Below are positions 9,010 to 18,662 of a stretch of 64,000 nt of DNA, in pieces. Under the pieces are notes generated by a model. That model was not told the DNA's origin. It searched no databases and saw only the letters and a list, made by a program, of their open reading frames with translations. Both the position numbers and the translations under genes were made by a program. The stretch lies in NCBI GenBank assembly GCA_963665595.2, contig CAXXJK010000004.1, positions 310,001-374,000 of the forward strand. The letters run 5' to 3'. Within the stretch, counting starts at the first letter, position 1. Each line of letters opens with the position of its first letter. Source of the stretch: G963665595 sp963665595 (GTDB lineage: Bacteria > Actinomycetota > Coriobacteriia > Coriobacteriales > CADBOM01).

Positions 9010-9879
9010 CTAGCAGATAACCGTATAACTTTGAGTACACGGCTCTGATACTTTTTTATCAGAGCCGGACAGCATCGACTCAAGCAGGCGCTTGCCGTCG
9101 CTGACGCGACTAGTAATAATGCGAGTTACCCCCCAAGTGCCTAAAAGAGAAACAGGGGCTTGAGCCGATGGTCCGAATAGCACAAACTCGTGAGCATGGT
9201 GTGGCAATTTCGCTAATTCAAAGAATGTTTCGTTTACTAGTGAAGAGCCAGTAATACAGATCACATCGGCTTGATTAAAAAGCGCGTCGGTATCTTCAAT
9301 ACCGTGAAAAACCATGCCACTCGGGCCACGTTCAACCGTTTTCCCTATACGAAGGGTTTGCAAGCTACACAAAGGACGCATGTCGATAATATCTACGTGT
9401 CCACAAATTGCCGCCGCTTCTTTTATAACCATACCGGCCCCGACCACAACAACACGATCCTCGGGCCTAATGAAAGAACGGTCTGTAAAGGGCTTGATGC
9501 TATAACCCCTATCGCTCAAAGCTTCTGGCGCATTTATCCATGAAGCAAGAGCATTGATTACAGAGAGCCCAACACTTTGCCTGAGAATAGATGTGGAAAA
9601 TTCTTTCGATTCCTCAAACACCCAAGCCGCAAGAGAAGAAACCGGCTGCCCTGCGTATGATGTAAGCTCATCGAGAATGGCTAAATCCATGGGTCCATAA
9701 ATTGCATGCTCACCAGTAAAGTTAAAAGCTCGGCCCGAACGCCCATCGTCTAAACTCGCTACCGTCCACTTATTTCCGAATCCTATTTCAGCCAAACACG
9801 GCTCTAGCGAATTTGACATGCACAAATCGCAGGTTTCTTCAAATAGATCTTGTAGTTGACCAGTCATTCCTTCACACAT
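9010..9879 (-). CDS. DUF364/DUF4213-type putative metal-chelation protein
   Basis: A 289-residue protein resembling the DUF364 family, whose members combine an enolase-N-like domain with a Rossmann-like domain and have been suggested to chelate heavy metals. Features: FTGEHAIYGPMD in the first domain, EDRVVVVGAGMVIKEAA and DVICITGSSLVNETF in the second, and VLFGPSAQAPVSLLGTWGV near the end. It overlaps the ATPase gene by 8 bp and lies inside the importer operon, so it probably handles the imported metal in the cytoplasm. AAAGGGAG precedes the ATG. A second homologue lies at 26224. Confidence 0.75.
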   Translation of the reverse strand: MCEGMTGQLQDLFEETCDLCMSNSLEPCLAEIGFGNKWTVASLDDGRSGRAFNFTGEHAIYGPMDLAILDELTSYAGQPVSSLAAWVFEESKEFSTSILRQSVGLSVINALASWINAPEALSDRGYSIKPFTDRSFIRPEDRVVVVGAGMVIKEAAAICGHVDIIDMRPLCSLQTLRIGKTVERGPSGMVFHGIEDTDALFNQADVICITGSSLVNETFFELAKLPHHAHEFVLFGPSAQAPVSLLGTWGVTRIITSRVSDGKRLLESMLSGSDKKVSEPCTQSYTVIC

Positions 9880-10735
9880 CTCTGCTCCCTTTTCTATCAG
9901 AATCTAGTCTTTTATCCTCGCGATCGCATGGACAAGGACGGTCTTTTGTTTTCAGCAATGGAACACAGGTTTTTATCTGCCCGTCAGGATGTTCGGGTAC
10001 CTTGATGGTAGATATTTTTACTGGTATGCCGTATGCATCACGCAAGGTATCCTCAGTTACTATTTCATCTACTTGTGCCACAGAAAACGCGTTGTTCCGA
10101 GACATCACGGCAGCCTTGTCGCAGCACAAGAATGCATGGTCAGGAAAATGAGATGTCATGATGACACCAACGCCGCGGTGAGCAAGTTCGCAGATTTGAG
10201 CAAGCACTCTCATTTGATTACCGAAATCAAGATTTGATGTGGGCTCGTCCATCATAAGGAATGCAGGTTTTTGCATAAGCGCACGGGCGATAAGAACCAT
10301 TTGACGTTCCCCGCCACTAACTTCAGTGTAAACACGATCTCGGAGATAGCCCACATCGAGTAGTTCCAGAATCTCGTCTGCTTCTTGAAGCATCACGCGC
10401 GAAGGACCAGAGAATAAATCTACACGAGATATTGACCCCATCACCACTACGTCTCTTACTAAAAAAGGAAAGGGAGGCTCGTGCAGTTGAGGCACGTATC
10501 CAATAAGTGAGGCAACTTTTTTGCGTTCGCGATGATCCACACGCACGTTATCAATATAAAGAGCACCGTGCGAAAAAGGTATAAAGCCAAGTAGCGATTT
10601 AAATAATGTAGTTTTCCCAACTCCATTTGGACCGAGCAAGCAAAGTACCTCACCGCTCTCGATTGAAAAATTGACATCGTGAACAACGTCTTTGCCACAA
10701 TAGCCGGCGCAAACGCCGCGCGCTTCAAAAATCAT
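9872..10735 (-). CDS. ABC transporter ATP-binding protein (FecE type)
   Basis: A 287-residue ATPase with Walker A GPNGVGKTT (about 35-43), Q-loop VPQLHEPP, signature VSGGERQ (about 140), Walker B FLMMDEPTS and switch His in MTSHFPDH. The C-terminal ~60 residues are a charged extension containing cysteines (KTCVPLL, RPCPCDRED) that most FecE proteins lack and that might sense metal. Its start overlaps the permease stop as ATGA, indicating translational coupling. Confidence 0.92.
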   Translation of the reverse strand: MIFEARGVCAGYCGKDVVHDVNFSIESGEVLCLLGPNGVGKTTLFKSLLGFIPFSHGALYIDNVRVDHRERKKVASLIGYVPQLHEPPFPFLVRDVVVMGSISRVDLFSGPSRVMLQEADEILELLDVGYLRDRVYTEVSGGERQMVLIARALMQKPAFLMMDEPTSNLDFGNQMRVLAQICELAHRGVGVIMTSHFPDHAFLCCDKAAVMSRNNAFSVAQVDEIVTEDTLRDAYGIPVKISTIKVPEHPDGQIKTCVPLLKTKDRPCPCDREDKRLDSDRKGSRDV

Positions 10736-11754
10736 GATGCCGCCTTCTTTCTCTTTAAAAGAAGGTAGACAAAAAAGGGAGCTCCTATGATTGAGGTCAA
10801 AATTCCAAGAGGTATTTCGACGCTAAATAGATTGCGCGCGACGTTGTCAACCAGCAACAGGAAACTACCCCCTAATAGTGCTGACATAGGAAGGAGGACT
10901 TTGTTATTAGGGCCAACAATAAAACGAGCCATATGAGGAATAATGAGACCAACCCAGCCTATGAGACCAGCTATCGCCACCGATGCCGCAGTCAAGAGTG
11001 TGGCTGAGAGCACAAAAATACTTCGGAGGCGTTTTACATTCAAGCCCATTGATTGCGCCTCTTCATCCCCAAATGCCATGGCGTTAAGCTGCCAACGCAA
11101 AAAAATCAGTGGCAATAAACCGATAATAATAGGAGGCAAAAGAAAGAGCAGATCGTCTAACGATACGGTCGAAAGACTGCCCATCAGCCAATAAGTTATT
11201 TCTGGTAGTTTGCTATCAGGATCAGCAATATATTTTGTCAATGTAATAAATGAAGTAAAGAGAGTGGACACCACCATGCCAGCGAGCACAAGCATCAGCA
11301 ATGCGTCTTTGCCTTTGCTCACACGTAGACAGATGACATAGGTGATAGCAACCGCCAGAATACCAAAAATGAAAGCATTTATCTGAACGAATACATACGG
11401 TAAAGAAATTAGTATAGCTACCGCAGCGCCAAATCCGGCCCCCGATGAAGCCCCCAGAATGTCGGGAGATACCATGGGATTTTTAAAAAGTCCTTGGTAA
11501 ACAGCCCCAGCGACTGCCAAAGATGCGCCAATAATCAATGCTGCACATATACGAGGCAGGCGAACCTTCCAGAGTATGGTCTGGGCCATGTTACTCTGCG
11601 AACTAGCATATCCAAATAGTTTTGCGCCGATAATATCGACAACGCCCAGAGGGTTGATTTGATATTGTCCAAACATAAACGATACAAAGAAAAGAGTAAT
11701 TGTCAGAACCGCAGCGACAAGAAGAGAGAAAATAGCAGATTTTCCGAACGCCAC
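10732..11754 (-). CDS. FecCD-family ABC transporter permease
   Basis: A 340-residue, roughly ten-helix permease with FecCD signatures: RLPRICAALIIGASLAVAGAVYQG near the N-terminus, PDILGASSGAGFGAA, and GLIGWVGLIIPHMAR near the C-terminus. An upstream in-frame GTG at 11832 has no ribosome site; the GTG at 11754 follows AAAAGGTGG by five bases and gives a normal N-terminus. It is the first gene of the four-gene importer operon. The 280 bp upstream hold no other gene I can support. Confidence 0.9.
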   Translation of the reverse strand: MAFGKSAIFSLLVAAVLTITLFFVSFMFGQYQINPLGVVDIIGAKLFGYASSQSNMAQTILWKVRLPRICAALIIGASLAVAGAVYQGLFKNPMVSPDILGASSGAGFGAAVAILISLPYVFVQINAFIFGILAVAITYVICLRVSKGKDALLMLVLAGMVVSTLFTSFITLTKYIADPDSKLPEITYWLMGSLSTVSLDDLLFLLPPIIIGLLPLIFLRWQLNAMAFGDEEAQSMGLNVKRLRSIFVLSATLLTAASVAIAGLIGWVGLIIPHMARFIVGPNNKVLLPMSALLGGSFLLLVDNVARNLFSVEIPLGILTSIIGAPFFVYLLLKRKKAAS

Positions 11755-12035
11755 AAAAACCACCTTTTGTCGGTTAACTATACTTGAATATGTATAATTC
11801 TTTTTTGAGGAACATTCGGTGGCTAATACCACGAAAGAAATTATTTGTTAGAAAATCGTTTGGGCGCAAGCAAAACATTTATGACCGTCAGCAGCTCTAA
11901 GCCTCAACGTGTTTCTGATATCTATTGGTTCGGCTATATCTCCGACATCCGTCGAAGCGTAAGACTTCCGTATTGAACAGCTATAAATTGCTCAGCGCGT
12001 GATGTACCACCCGCAAACTCTCTATTGGGTTTTCG

Positions 12036-12608
12036 TTATGCCTCTTGCCCGGTAGTAAGACAACGCGCGATGAGTTCTGCAATGATGAGAGCTATCTCTT
12101 CTGGGCTCTGTCGCGTGTCATCGGCAATCCAGCTTTCAAGAATTCCCACAACACCGCTTGAGATAAAAACATACTGCAGCTCAAAAGAGATCGTGCTCGC
12201 ATCCGGCTGAGCACGCTGCCATTCTTTCACGTTTCTGTCTCGCTCAATATTGACCAGACGGCGGATAAACTCCTTGTCACCATTGGGGCCTAGAAGCACT
12301 TTACACATGTCAATGTTCTCAGACACATAGCGCATGATTTCGGTAAGCATGACTGAAGAGGTGCTGGAAGCTGATGACTCCTTTATTGATCTGCTTATGT
12401 CAGCAAATATTTCATCTTCTATCTGCTCCATCAAATCGTAGGCACTTTCATAGTACGCATAGAACGAACCACGCCCTACATCAGCACGGGTGCAAATCTC
12501 CGTAACCTTTATCTTATTGATCGGCTTATCCTTCATAAGGTCAAGCAACGCCTGTTTGATAACCATTTTGGTATAGCGTACACGGCGATCAGATCTGCTC
12601 TCCACCAT
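12036..12608 (-). CDS. TetR/AcrR family repressor
   Basis: A 190-residue regulator with an N-terminal helix-turn-helix (VTEICTRADVGRGSFYAYYES, about 36-56) and an all-helical ligand domain. The longer frame to 12674 has no ribosome site; the ATG at 12608 lies 11 bases after AAGGAG. It is divergent from a large MMPL/RND exporter, which it probably represses. The inducer is unknown. Confidence 0.88.
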   Translation of the reverse strand: MVESRSDRRVRYTKMVIKQALLDLMKDKPINKIKVTEICTRADVGRGSFYAYYESAYDLMEQIEDEIFADISRSIKESSASSTSSVMLTEIMRYVSENIDMCKVLLGPNGDKEFIRRLVNIERDRNVKEWQRAQPDASTISFELQYVFISSGVVGILESWIADDTRQSPEEIALIIAELIARCLTTGQEA

Positions 12609-12763
12609 CTGTTCATACTCTCCTTGACAATTTTCACCATTCTGCACGATAACGATCAATTCTATTGAAATCATTCAAAAATTGACAGGCTTCAGAAATC
12701 CGACTGTTGTTTGAGGATCCTATCGCCAGTATAGTATACGCGTGTCAAAAAATAAACACGTGT

Positions 12764-12781
12764 CAGTAAAAATAATTACTG
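12764..12781. promoter_or_regulatory. Candidate TetR operator before the MMPL exporter
   Basis: CAGTAA and TTACTG flank a 6-nt AT spacer, giving an 18-bp dyad 27 bp before the exporter start. Close by are two copies of CGTGTCA (12741-12747 and 12759-12765). The position between the divergent TetR and exporter genes suits a repressor site. Confidence 0.4.
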
Positions 12782-12807
12782 TCACTGACGGTTTTGAGGA
12801 TGAGACT

Positions 12808-15800
12808 ATGAAATATATTCTGAAATTTCGGTGGTTGATCATAACGTTTTGGGTTGTTGCAGCCACAGTCCTGACCATCTTTCTTCCCAATTTGAGCGCG
12901 CTTATAAACGAGCGTGGCAATGTCATGCTTGATTCCTCTTATCCTTCGCAAGTCGCCAAGGATCTGATGTCAAACCTGTCATTAGCATCAGGCGACACCG
13001 GCATCCTCGTGTTTAGCGATGACAATCAGCTGAGCAGTGAAGACCGACAGAATATCGAGCAGGGTCTCCAAAATCTGAAAAATCATGCAGACGAGATCGG
13101 TATCACTGCCGTCACAGATATTTTCGATACTCCCGCAGCCGAAGACCAGTTGGTATCTGAAGACAACACCACTATGCTCGTTCAATTTTCGTTCGAGAAA
13201 AATGGCCGTGATATTGAAGCGATACGGGCCGATATAGAAAACCAGCTTGGAACCGTCTCTGTCACTCACTATATTACCGGCAACGATTTCATCAGCAGTG
13301 AATACGTGAGTCAGATTATGGTTGGTGTCGAGCGTAGCGCGCTACTCACCGTTGCCTTCATATTAATCGTACTCATTTTGATGTTTCGCTCAGTGGTGGC
13401 ACCCTTTGCCTCCCTAGTAACCGTCGGCGTGTCCTATCTGGTATCCATCGGCATTGTGGGACAATTGGTCGACCAGTTTGGTTTTCCCATCTCAACGCTT
13501 ACGCAGATGTTTATCATACTCATTCTCTTCGGCATAGGAACCGACTATAACATCTTGCTGTTTAACCGTTTTAAGGAAGAAATTCAAAAACAGGATACCG
13601 TCGATGAAGCCATTATCGTCACGTATAAAACAGCGGGAAAGACCATCTTATATAGTGGTATAACGGTTTTCATCGCATTTCTCTCCCTCCTCTTTGTCGA
13701 TTTTGGTGTCTATCGCTCCGGCGTGGCAGTCGCCATAGGAGTGGCAATTCTGCTCGCAGTCCTTTTTACCTTGGTTCCCGCTCTCTTGAAGATAGTAGGC
13801 AAAAAACTGTTCTGGCCCTCGCGCAATGTCAAAGGCCATGGCCAGAATAAGCTTTGGGCTCGGGCTACCAGCCTCTCAGTCAAGCGCCCCTACCTTGCCA
13901 TGATCGGCATCGCTCTCGTCATACTTCCTATTCTGGCAGTGGGCAGCTACACGCTTACCTTCAATAATCTTAAAGATATGGATAACTCTTCCTCTCAGTC
14001 ATTTGTCGGATTTAATACCGTCGCAGACCATTTTGGAGACGGCAAGATCATGCCCGTCACCGTTGTCATTGCAAGTGACACGGCACTCGACAACAGTACC
14101 GACCTTGCCGTGATCGATACTCTTACCGAAAAGCTGAGACATGTCGATGGTGTCGCATCTGTCTCTGGTCCCACACAACCTCAGGGAGAAGAAATAGCCG
14201 AGTTGTATACGGATAACCAAACAAAACAGGTAGTAAGCGGTCTTTCCTCTGCAAACAGTGGTATTCAAGCTATATCCAATGGGCTTGACACTATGTATAA
14301 CAGCCTTTCATCCCCTGATTTTACGCAGGTGCAGCAGTTAGCCGCCGGCACATCGGCCCTGCAACAAAACATGGGTGCCATCACATCGGCACTGCAGCAG
14401 ATCAAAGACGGCATGGATAGCGGCTCGGCAGGGGCTGCGCAGATCGCAGAAGGCATCGCGACCATACGAGCAAACCTCAATACCGTGAGCGGCACTCTGA
14501 ACAATCAACTGCTGCCCGGCTACATCAGCCTTAAAAGCGGTGTTGACACATGGGCTGGCGGCTATGTAACTATGGAGCAAAATCTGAGCCAACTCATACA
14601 GATGGCTCAGGGCATAAACTCACTCATCACCATGCTCGGTGACCCTTCGATCAATCTATCCGGCACTAATCCGGCAGCCTATGCTATCTACCTCCAACTC
14701 CATGGCGATGGTAGCGCCAGCAATCCCGGGCTCATGCCACAGCTAGTTGGCGCCATGACTCAATTGGATGCCGGCATGAAAACGGCAAATCAGAGCTATA
14801 CCTCTCAGATCGCACCCAACTTCACCGCGCTTAATGGAGGTCTCGCTCAAGTCTCAGGTGGATTGCCACAAATGGCATCCGGCCTCTCCTCGCTGGAATC
14901 AGGCGCAACGGCTCTCTCCCAAGGTCTCGCGCAAGGAAGCGCTGGCCAGGCTCAGGTTATATCAGGTATTCAGACCATGAGCGATGCGCTCAAGGTAATT
15001 GCAGACGGGCAACAATCTCTGTCCGACGGATTATCGACCTTCGGCAGCGCCCTGACTCAACTAAAAGATGCTCTCGGAGCCAGCAGAGATGGGTTGAACC
15101 AGATTTCTGATGGTATCAATGAGGCCAATTCGTATCTTACCGAACTCTCTTCAACCAAAACGTTTTATCTGCCTGAAGAAGCCCTTCAAAACGACGGTTT
15201 CCAGACAGCTCTGAACGCTTATATGTCTGCGGACCGTAAAACCGCCGAGTTGCTCGTGACCCTAGAGTATGACCCCTACTCCGACGAAGCGGTACAGACG
15301 GTCACTACCATCAACACGCTACTTGCAACCTCACTCGATGGCAGCGCTCTGTCGGGTGCGACTATCGCCACGGGCGGGGAAACCTCGGTCACTAACGATC
15401 TCAAGCAAGTTGCGGTAAGCGACATGGAAAAAACTCAGCTCATCGTGCTCATCAGTATCTTCCTCGTGCTCATCTTTGTAACACGCTCGTTCTGGATACC
15501 GGTGTTTATCACGGGCTCAATTCTGCTGACTTACTACTCCACAATCAGCCTCACCAGCCTGTTTGCCCAAAACGTTCTTCATACCGGCGAACTGGCATGG
15601 AACGTACCGTTCTTCGCGTTCCTTATGATAGTAACTCTCGGAGTCGACTACAGCATCTTCCTCATGACGCGTTTCCGAGAATCCCGCGATCTCACGCCGC
15701 ATGAAGCCATCGTCGAAGCTTCTGGTAACGTAGGCGGTGTCGTGCTCTCCGCAGCACTCATTCTTGGCGGTACCTTCGCAACGATCATACCCACCGGCGT

Positions 15801-15978
15801 TCACACGCTTGTCGAGCTGGCCATCTCCGTATGCATAGGAATCCTGATGCTGAGTGTTCTCTTCTTGCCCTTCATCATTCCTGCGTGCATATCCGTGCAG
15901 GACTGGCTGACGAAAATGTACGGTTTTACCATGCGGCACCCAGAGAATAAGAATCCTGATAATAATCAACAGGATTAG
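12808..15978 (+). CDS. MMPL/RND-superfamily exporter (YdfJ/MmpL type)
   Basis: A 1056-residue integral membrane exporter with two MMPL halves. Each has a first helix, an external loop and a block of five or six helices: block one at about 170-360 with GTDYNILLFNRFKEE, block two at about 870-1050 with GVDYSIFLMTRFRES. These GxDYxxFLxxRxxEE motifs are the proton-relay signatures of the family. Between them is an unusually long extracellular region (about 400-820) rich in repeats of the form LxxGxxxLxxG, probably a helical hairpin as in YhgE/Pip-like proteins. The frame extends up to a GTG at 12742 without a ribosome site; the ATG at 12808 follows GAGGATGAGACT. It is divergent from TetR, so it may export drugs, lipids or another amphiphile. 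Confidence 0.88.
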   Translation: MKYILKFRWLIITFWVVAATVLTIFLPNLSALINERGNVMLDSSYPSQVAKDLMSNLSLASGDTGILVFSDDNQLSSEDRQNIEQGLQNLKNHADEIGITAVTDIFDTPAAEDQLVSEDNTTMLVQFSFEKNGRDIEAIRADIENQLGTVSVTHYITGNDFISSEYVSQIMVGVERSALLTVAFILIVLILMFRSVVAPFASLVTVGVSYLVSIGIVGQLVDQFGFPISTLTQMFIILILFGIGTDYNILLFNRFKEEIQKQDTVDEAIIVTYKTAGKTILYSGITVFIAFLSLLFVDFGVYRSGVAVAIGVAILLAVLFTLVPALLKIVGKKLFWPSRNVKGHGQNKLWARATSLSVKRPYLAMIGIALVILPILAVGSYTLTFNNLKDMDNSSSQSFVGFNTVADHFGDGKIMPVTVVIASDTALDNSTDLAVIDTLTEKLRHVDGVASVSGPTQPQGEEIAELYTDNQTKQVVSGLSSANSGIQAISNGLDTMYNSLSSPDFTQVQQLAAGTSALQQNMGAITSALQQIKDGMDSGSAGAAQIAEGIATIRANLNTVSGTLNNQLLPGYISLKSGVDTWAGGYVTMEQNLSQLIQMAQGINSLITMLGDPSINLSGTNPAAYAIYLQLHGDGSASNPGLMPQLVGAMTQLDAGMKTANQSYTSQIAPNFTALNGGLAQVSGGLPQMASGLSSLESGATALSQGLAQGSAGQAQVISGIQTMSDALKVIADGQQSLSDGLSTFGSALTQLKDALGASRDGLNQISDGINEANSYLTELSSTKTFYLPEEALQNDGFQTALNAYMSADRKTAELLVTLEYDPYSDEAVQTVTTINTLLATSLDGSALSGATIATGGETSVTNDLKQVAVSDMEKTQLIVLISIFLVLIFVTRSFWIPVFITGSILLTYYSTISLTSLFAQNVLHTGELAWNVPFFAFLMIVTLGVDYSIFLMTRFRESRDLTPHEAIVEASGNVGGVVLSAALILGGTFATIIPTGVHTLVELAISVCIGILMLSVLFLPFIIPACISVQDWLTKMYGFTMRHPENKNPDNNQQD

Positions 15979-15988
15979 CCAAGAAACC

Positions 15989-16025
15989 ATACGGGACGAG
16001 ACGCTTAAAGCATCTCGTCCCGTAT
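15989..16025. terminator. Bidirectional-type hairpin between the exporter and pstB
   Basis: ATACGGGACGAGA (15989-16001) pairs with TCTCGTCCCGTAT (16013-16025), a perfect 13-bp stem with an 11-nt loop. It starts 10 bp after the exporter stop and ends 34 bp beyond the convergent pstB stop. Confidence 0.75.
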
Positions 16026-16059
16026 CAATTGCAGTACCGATACCAATACAAACGTCACA

Positions 16060-16845
16060 CTAGCCGAAGCGCCCGGTAAGATAATCCTCTGCATGCTTAT
16101 TCTTGGGCTCAGAAAAGACTTGAAGAGTCGGGCCTGTTTCTAACATCTGTCCTAGATAGAAAAAGGATGTCTGATCTGAAACACGTGCTGCTTGCTCCAT
16201 ATTATGCGTAACGATGACTATGCAGAGATTATTGGCCACCATGGAACGTATCGTTTCCTCAATAGCAAACGTTGAAATAGGATCGAGCGCCGAGCAGGGT
16301 TCGTCCATGAGCACGACATCAGGCTCAAGCGCAAGCGTCCGGGCAATGCAGAGACGCTGTTGCTGACCGCCCGAAAGCGCGTAAGCGCTCCGTCCCAACT
16401 TGTCCTTTACTTCCTCCCAGAGCGCAGCAGACTTAAGCGAACGCTCGACCAATGCATCGAGTTCAGCCTTATTTGTCATGCCATGCCGGCGCGGTGCAAA
16501 TGCTATATTTTCATAGATTGATTTGTGGAATGGGTTGGGCTGCTGAAACACCATACCAATCGATCGCCTGAGATTGAAAAGGTCTTCTTTGGCTACATTG
16601 ATATTGTGCTCGTGATAGTAGATCTCACCTGAGATTTTGCAGCGTGCTATCTCTCGATTCATCAGATTCAGGCAACGCAGGAACGTAGACTTGCCACAAC
16701 CAGACGGGCCAATCAAAGCTGAAACTTGGCCAGCACGAAAATCAAGTGACACATCGCTCAATGCCTCATGAGTGTCATCGTAGCAGACGCCCACATCCTG
16801 CGCAGAAATTATTACATCGCTTACAGAAGAGATGATTTCTGTCAT
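16060..16845 (-). CDS. pstB: Phosphate ABC transporter ATP-binding protein PstB
   Basis: A 261-residue ATPase energising phosphate uptake. Walker A GPSGCGKSTFLRCLNLMN, Q-loop FQQPNPF, YALSGGQQQRLCIART signature, Walker B VVLMDEPCSALDP and H-loop VTHNM all match PstB; the FxQxPNPF element is typical of this subfamily. Its ATG overlaps the pstA stop by 4 bp. It is last of pstSCAB and no phoU follows. Confidence 0.96.
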   Translation of the reverse strand: MTEIISSVSDVIISAQDVGVCYDDTHEALSDVSLDFRAGQVSALIGPSGCGKSTFLRCLNLMNREIARCKISGEIYYHEHNINVAKEDLFNLRRSIGMVFQQPNPFHKSIYENIAFAPRRHGMTNKAELDALVERSLKSAALWEEVKDKLGRSAYALSGGQQQRLCIARTLALEPDVVLMDEPCSALDPISTFAIEETIRSMVANNLCIVIVTHNMEQAARVSDQTSFFYLGQMLETGPTLQVFSEPKNKHAEDYLTGRFG

Positions 16846-17756
16846 TCTGCCGTCAACCTCCTCGCCGCTGCTCGCCCTATAAAACGCGCCGCCAGATTGA
16901 AGAGAAGAACGCAGAGAAGAAGTACCGCTGCGGTGCCGTTGGCAACTGCCGTAAGATCAGGCACGACCCCCTCAGAACTTATCTTCCATATATGGACGGC
17001 AAGCGTCTCTGCCGGCCGCCAGATATTCCACGGACAGGAATAACTCGAGAGATCGAAGTTCGTAAAGTCAAGCGCCGGCGCCGACTGCCCGGCCGTGTAG
17101 ATAAGCGCCGCCGCCTCGCCAAATACGCGGCCTGCCGAAAGAATAATGCCGGTGATGATCGCAGGCATGGCGGTAGGCAACAATACATGAACCGTCGTTT
17201 CCCATCGCGTGAGCCCCAAGGCGAGGCCCGCATCGCGCTGTTCAAGCGGGACGGCCTCTAAGGCCTGCTGTATAACACGCACGAGAATAGGTAGATTGAA
17301 CATGGTCAAGGCAAGCGCTCCTGACATGATGGAAAAACCCCACCCCAGCGTCAAGACGAAGAAAAGAAATCCAAAAAGACCGACCACGATCGAGGGAAGA
17401 GATGACAACACCTCGATTGACGTTTTAAGCCCCCGTGTGGCACCATTATCCGGCGCATACTCTACCAGAAAGATCGCTGCGCCCAGCGAGAGCGGCGTCG
17501 AAATGAGAAGGGTCAGCACGAGCAGATAAAATGAGTTGAAAAGCTCGGGCCCTATGCCTCCGCCCGCTTTGAACTGTTCGGGTTTTGACGTAAGAAACGT
17601 CAAGTCAAACGCCTTGTCTGCGCCCGCGATGAGAATACGTAGGATAATTGCCACCAACAATATGCAGATGAAGGCAACGATGAATGCCAGGATGCCTGTG
17701 GCTATGCGATCCTGTAGACGAGCTCGCCTCGCTTGCGCGTAAGATGCCCTAGCCAT
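16842..17756 (-). CDS. pstA: Phosphate ABC transporter permease PstA
   Basis: A 304-residue permease with about six helices and the BPD_transp_1 loop (EAVPLEQRDAGLALGLTRWE, about 177-196). The GGGIGPELFNSFYLL segment after the first helix and the overlap with pstC (8 bp) and pstB (4 bp) fix it as PstA. Confidence 0.94.
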   Translation of the reverse strand: MARASYAQARRARLQDRIATGILAFIVAFICILLVAIILRILIAGADKAFDLTFLTSKPEQFKAGGGIGPELFNSFYLLVLTLLISTPLSLGAAIFLVEYAPDNGATRGLKTSIEVLSSLPSIVVGLFGFLFFVLTLGWGFSIMSGALALTMFNLPILVRVIQQALEAVPLEQRDAGLALGLTRWETTVHVLLPTAMPAIITGIILSAGRVFGEAAALIYTAGQSAPALDFTNFDLSSYSCPWNIWRPAETLAVHIWKISSEGVVPDLTAVANGTAAVLLLCVLLFNLAARFIGRAAARRLTAE

Positions 17757-18657
17757 TGCTTGTCAACCTCTTCTTGCCAATAAGATGAATAATGGTGATG
17801 AATACAAGTGACATCAACATGAGTATCAGAGCCAAAGACCACAACACATCGTTATAAACAGTGCCCATTGCTTCGTTACCCATACTCATAGTAAGAATCG
17901 ATGTCAGCGTCGATGCCGGCGTAAACAGTGAAATAGGCATCGCTGCAGAATTTCCGATGACCATCTGCACGGCAAGCGCCTCGCCAAATGCGCGCGTCAT
18001 GCCTAAGACAACTGCGGTCATGAGTCCGGGGGCAGCGCTCTTAAGCACTACATGCCACACGGTCTGCCAACGGGTACACCCGATGCCATAGGAACCTTCG
18101 CGATACGCTTTAGGTACCGCTGCCAACGCGTCGATAGCAAGGGAGGTCACGGTGGGCAATATCATGATGGCCAGCACGAGCGCACTAGAGAAAATGCCGT
18201 AACCCGTACCACCGGCCCAGCTGCGTACCCAAGGAACCACTACCGTAAGGCCCAGAAGGCCAAAGACTACCGAAGGAATACCTACGAGTAGTTCAACAAC
18301 CGGACGAAACACGCGGCGCCCAAAGCTCGGCGACACCTCCACAACGAAGATGGCCGAGCCAAAGGCGAACGGTATAACAAACAAGCAGGAGAGCAGTGTG
18401 ACCGCAAACGACCCGGCTATCATGGGAAGCGCCCCGACACTGGGCCCTCCTGAAGCATCCATCTGATGGGGGTTCCAATCGGTCCCCCCGAGAAACGACC
18501 ACAGAGATATTCCGTCTGTGGTAAATGTCGCGATACCGCGCTGAGCGACCATGGCAATAAGTGTCACAACCAAGACCAAGACTATGGTGATGCAGAAGGC
18601 CGTGATACCTGTTCCCATGCGCTCCACATACCGCTTGGGCATAGCTTTTGACATCAT
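17749..18657 (-). CDS. pstC: Phosphate ABC transporter permease PstC
   Basis: A 302-residue permease. After the first helix comes the PstC-type segment with SLWSFLGGTDWNP, then helices and the ATPase-contact loop AVPKAYREGSYGIGCTRWQT (about 190-209). It starts 5 bp after the pstS stop and overlaps pstA. Confidence 0.94.
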   Translation of the reverse strand: MMSKAMPKRYVERMGTGITAFCITIVLVLVVTLIAMVAQRGIATFTTDGISLWSFLGGTDWNPHQMDASGGPSVGALPMIAGSFAVTLLSCLFVIPFAFGSAIFVVEVSPSFGRRVFRPVVELLVGIPSVVFGLLGLTVVVPWVRSWAGGTGYGIFSSALVLAIMILPTVTSLAIDALAAVPKAYREGSYGIGCTRWQTVWHVVLKSAAPGLMTAVVLGMTRAFGEALAVQMVIGNSAAMPISLFTPASTLTSILTMSMGNEAMGTVYNDVLWSLALILMLMSLVFITIIHLIGKKRLTSNG

Positions 18658-18662
18658 TATCC

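Noticed and set aside
11881..11980. Short forward frame starting ATGACCGTCAGC, about 31 residues
   Set aside because: No ribosome site, no recognisable motif, and it lies in the upstream region of the FecCD permease; probably chance or a very old relic.
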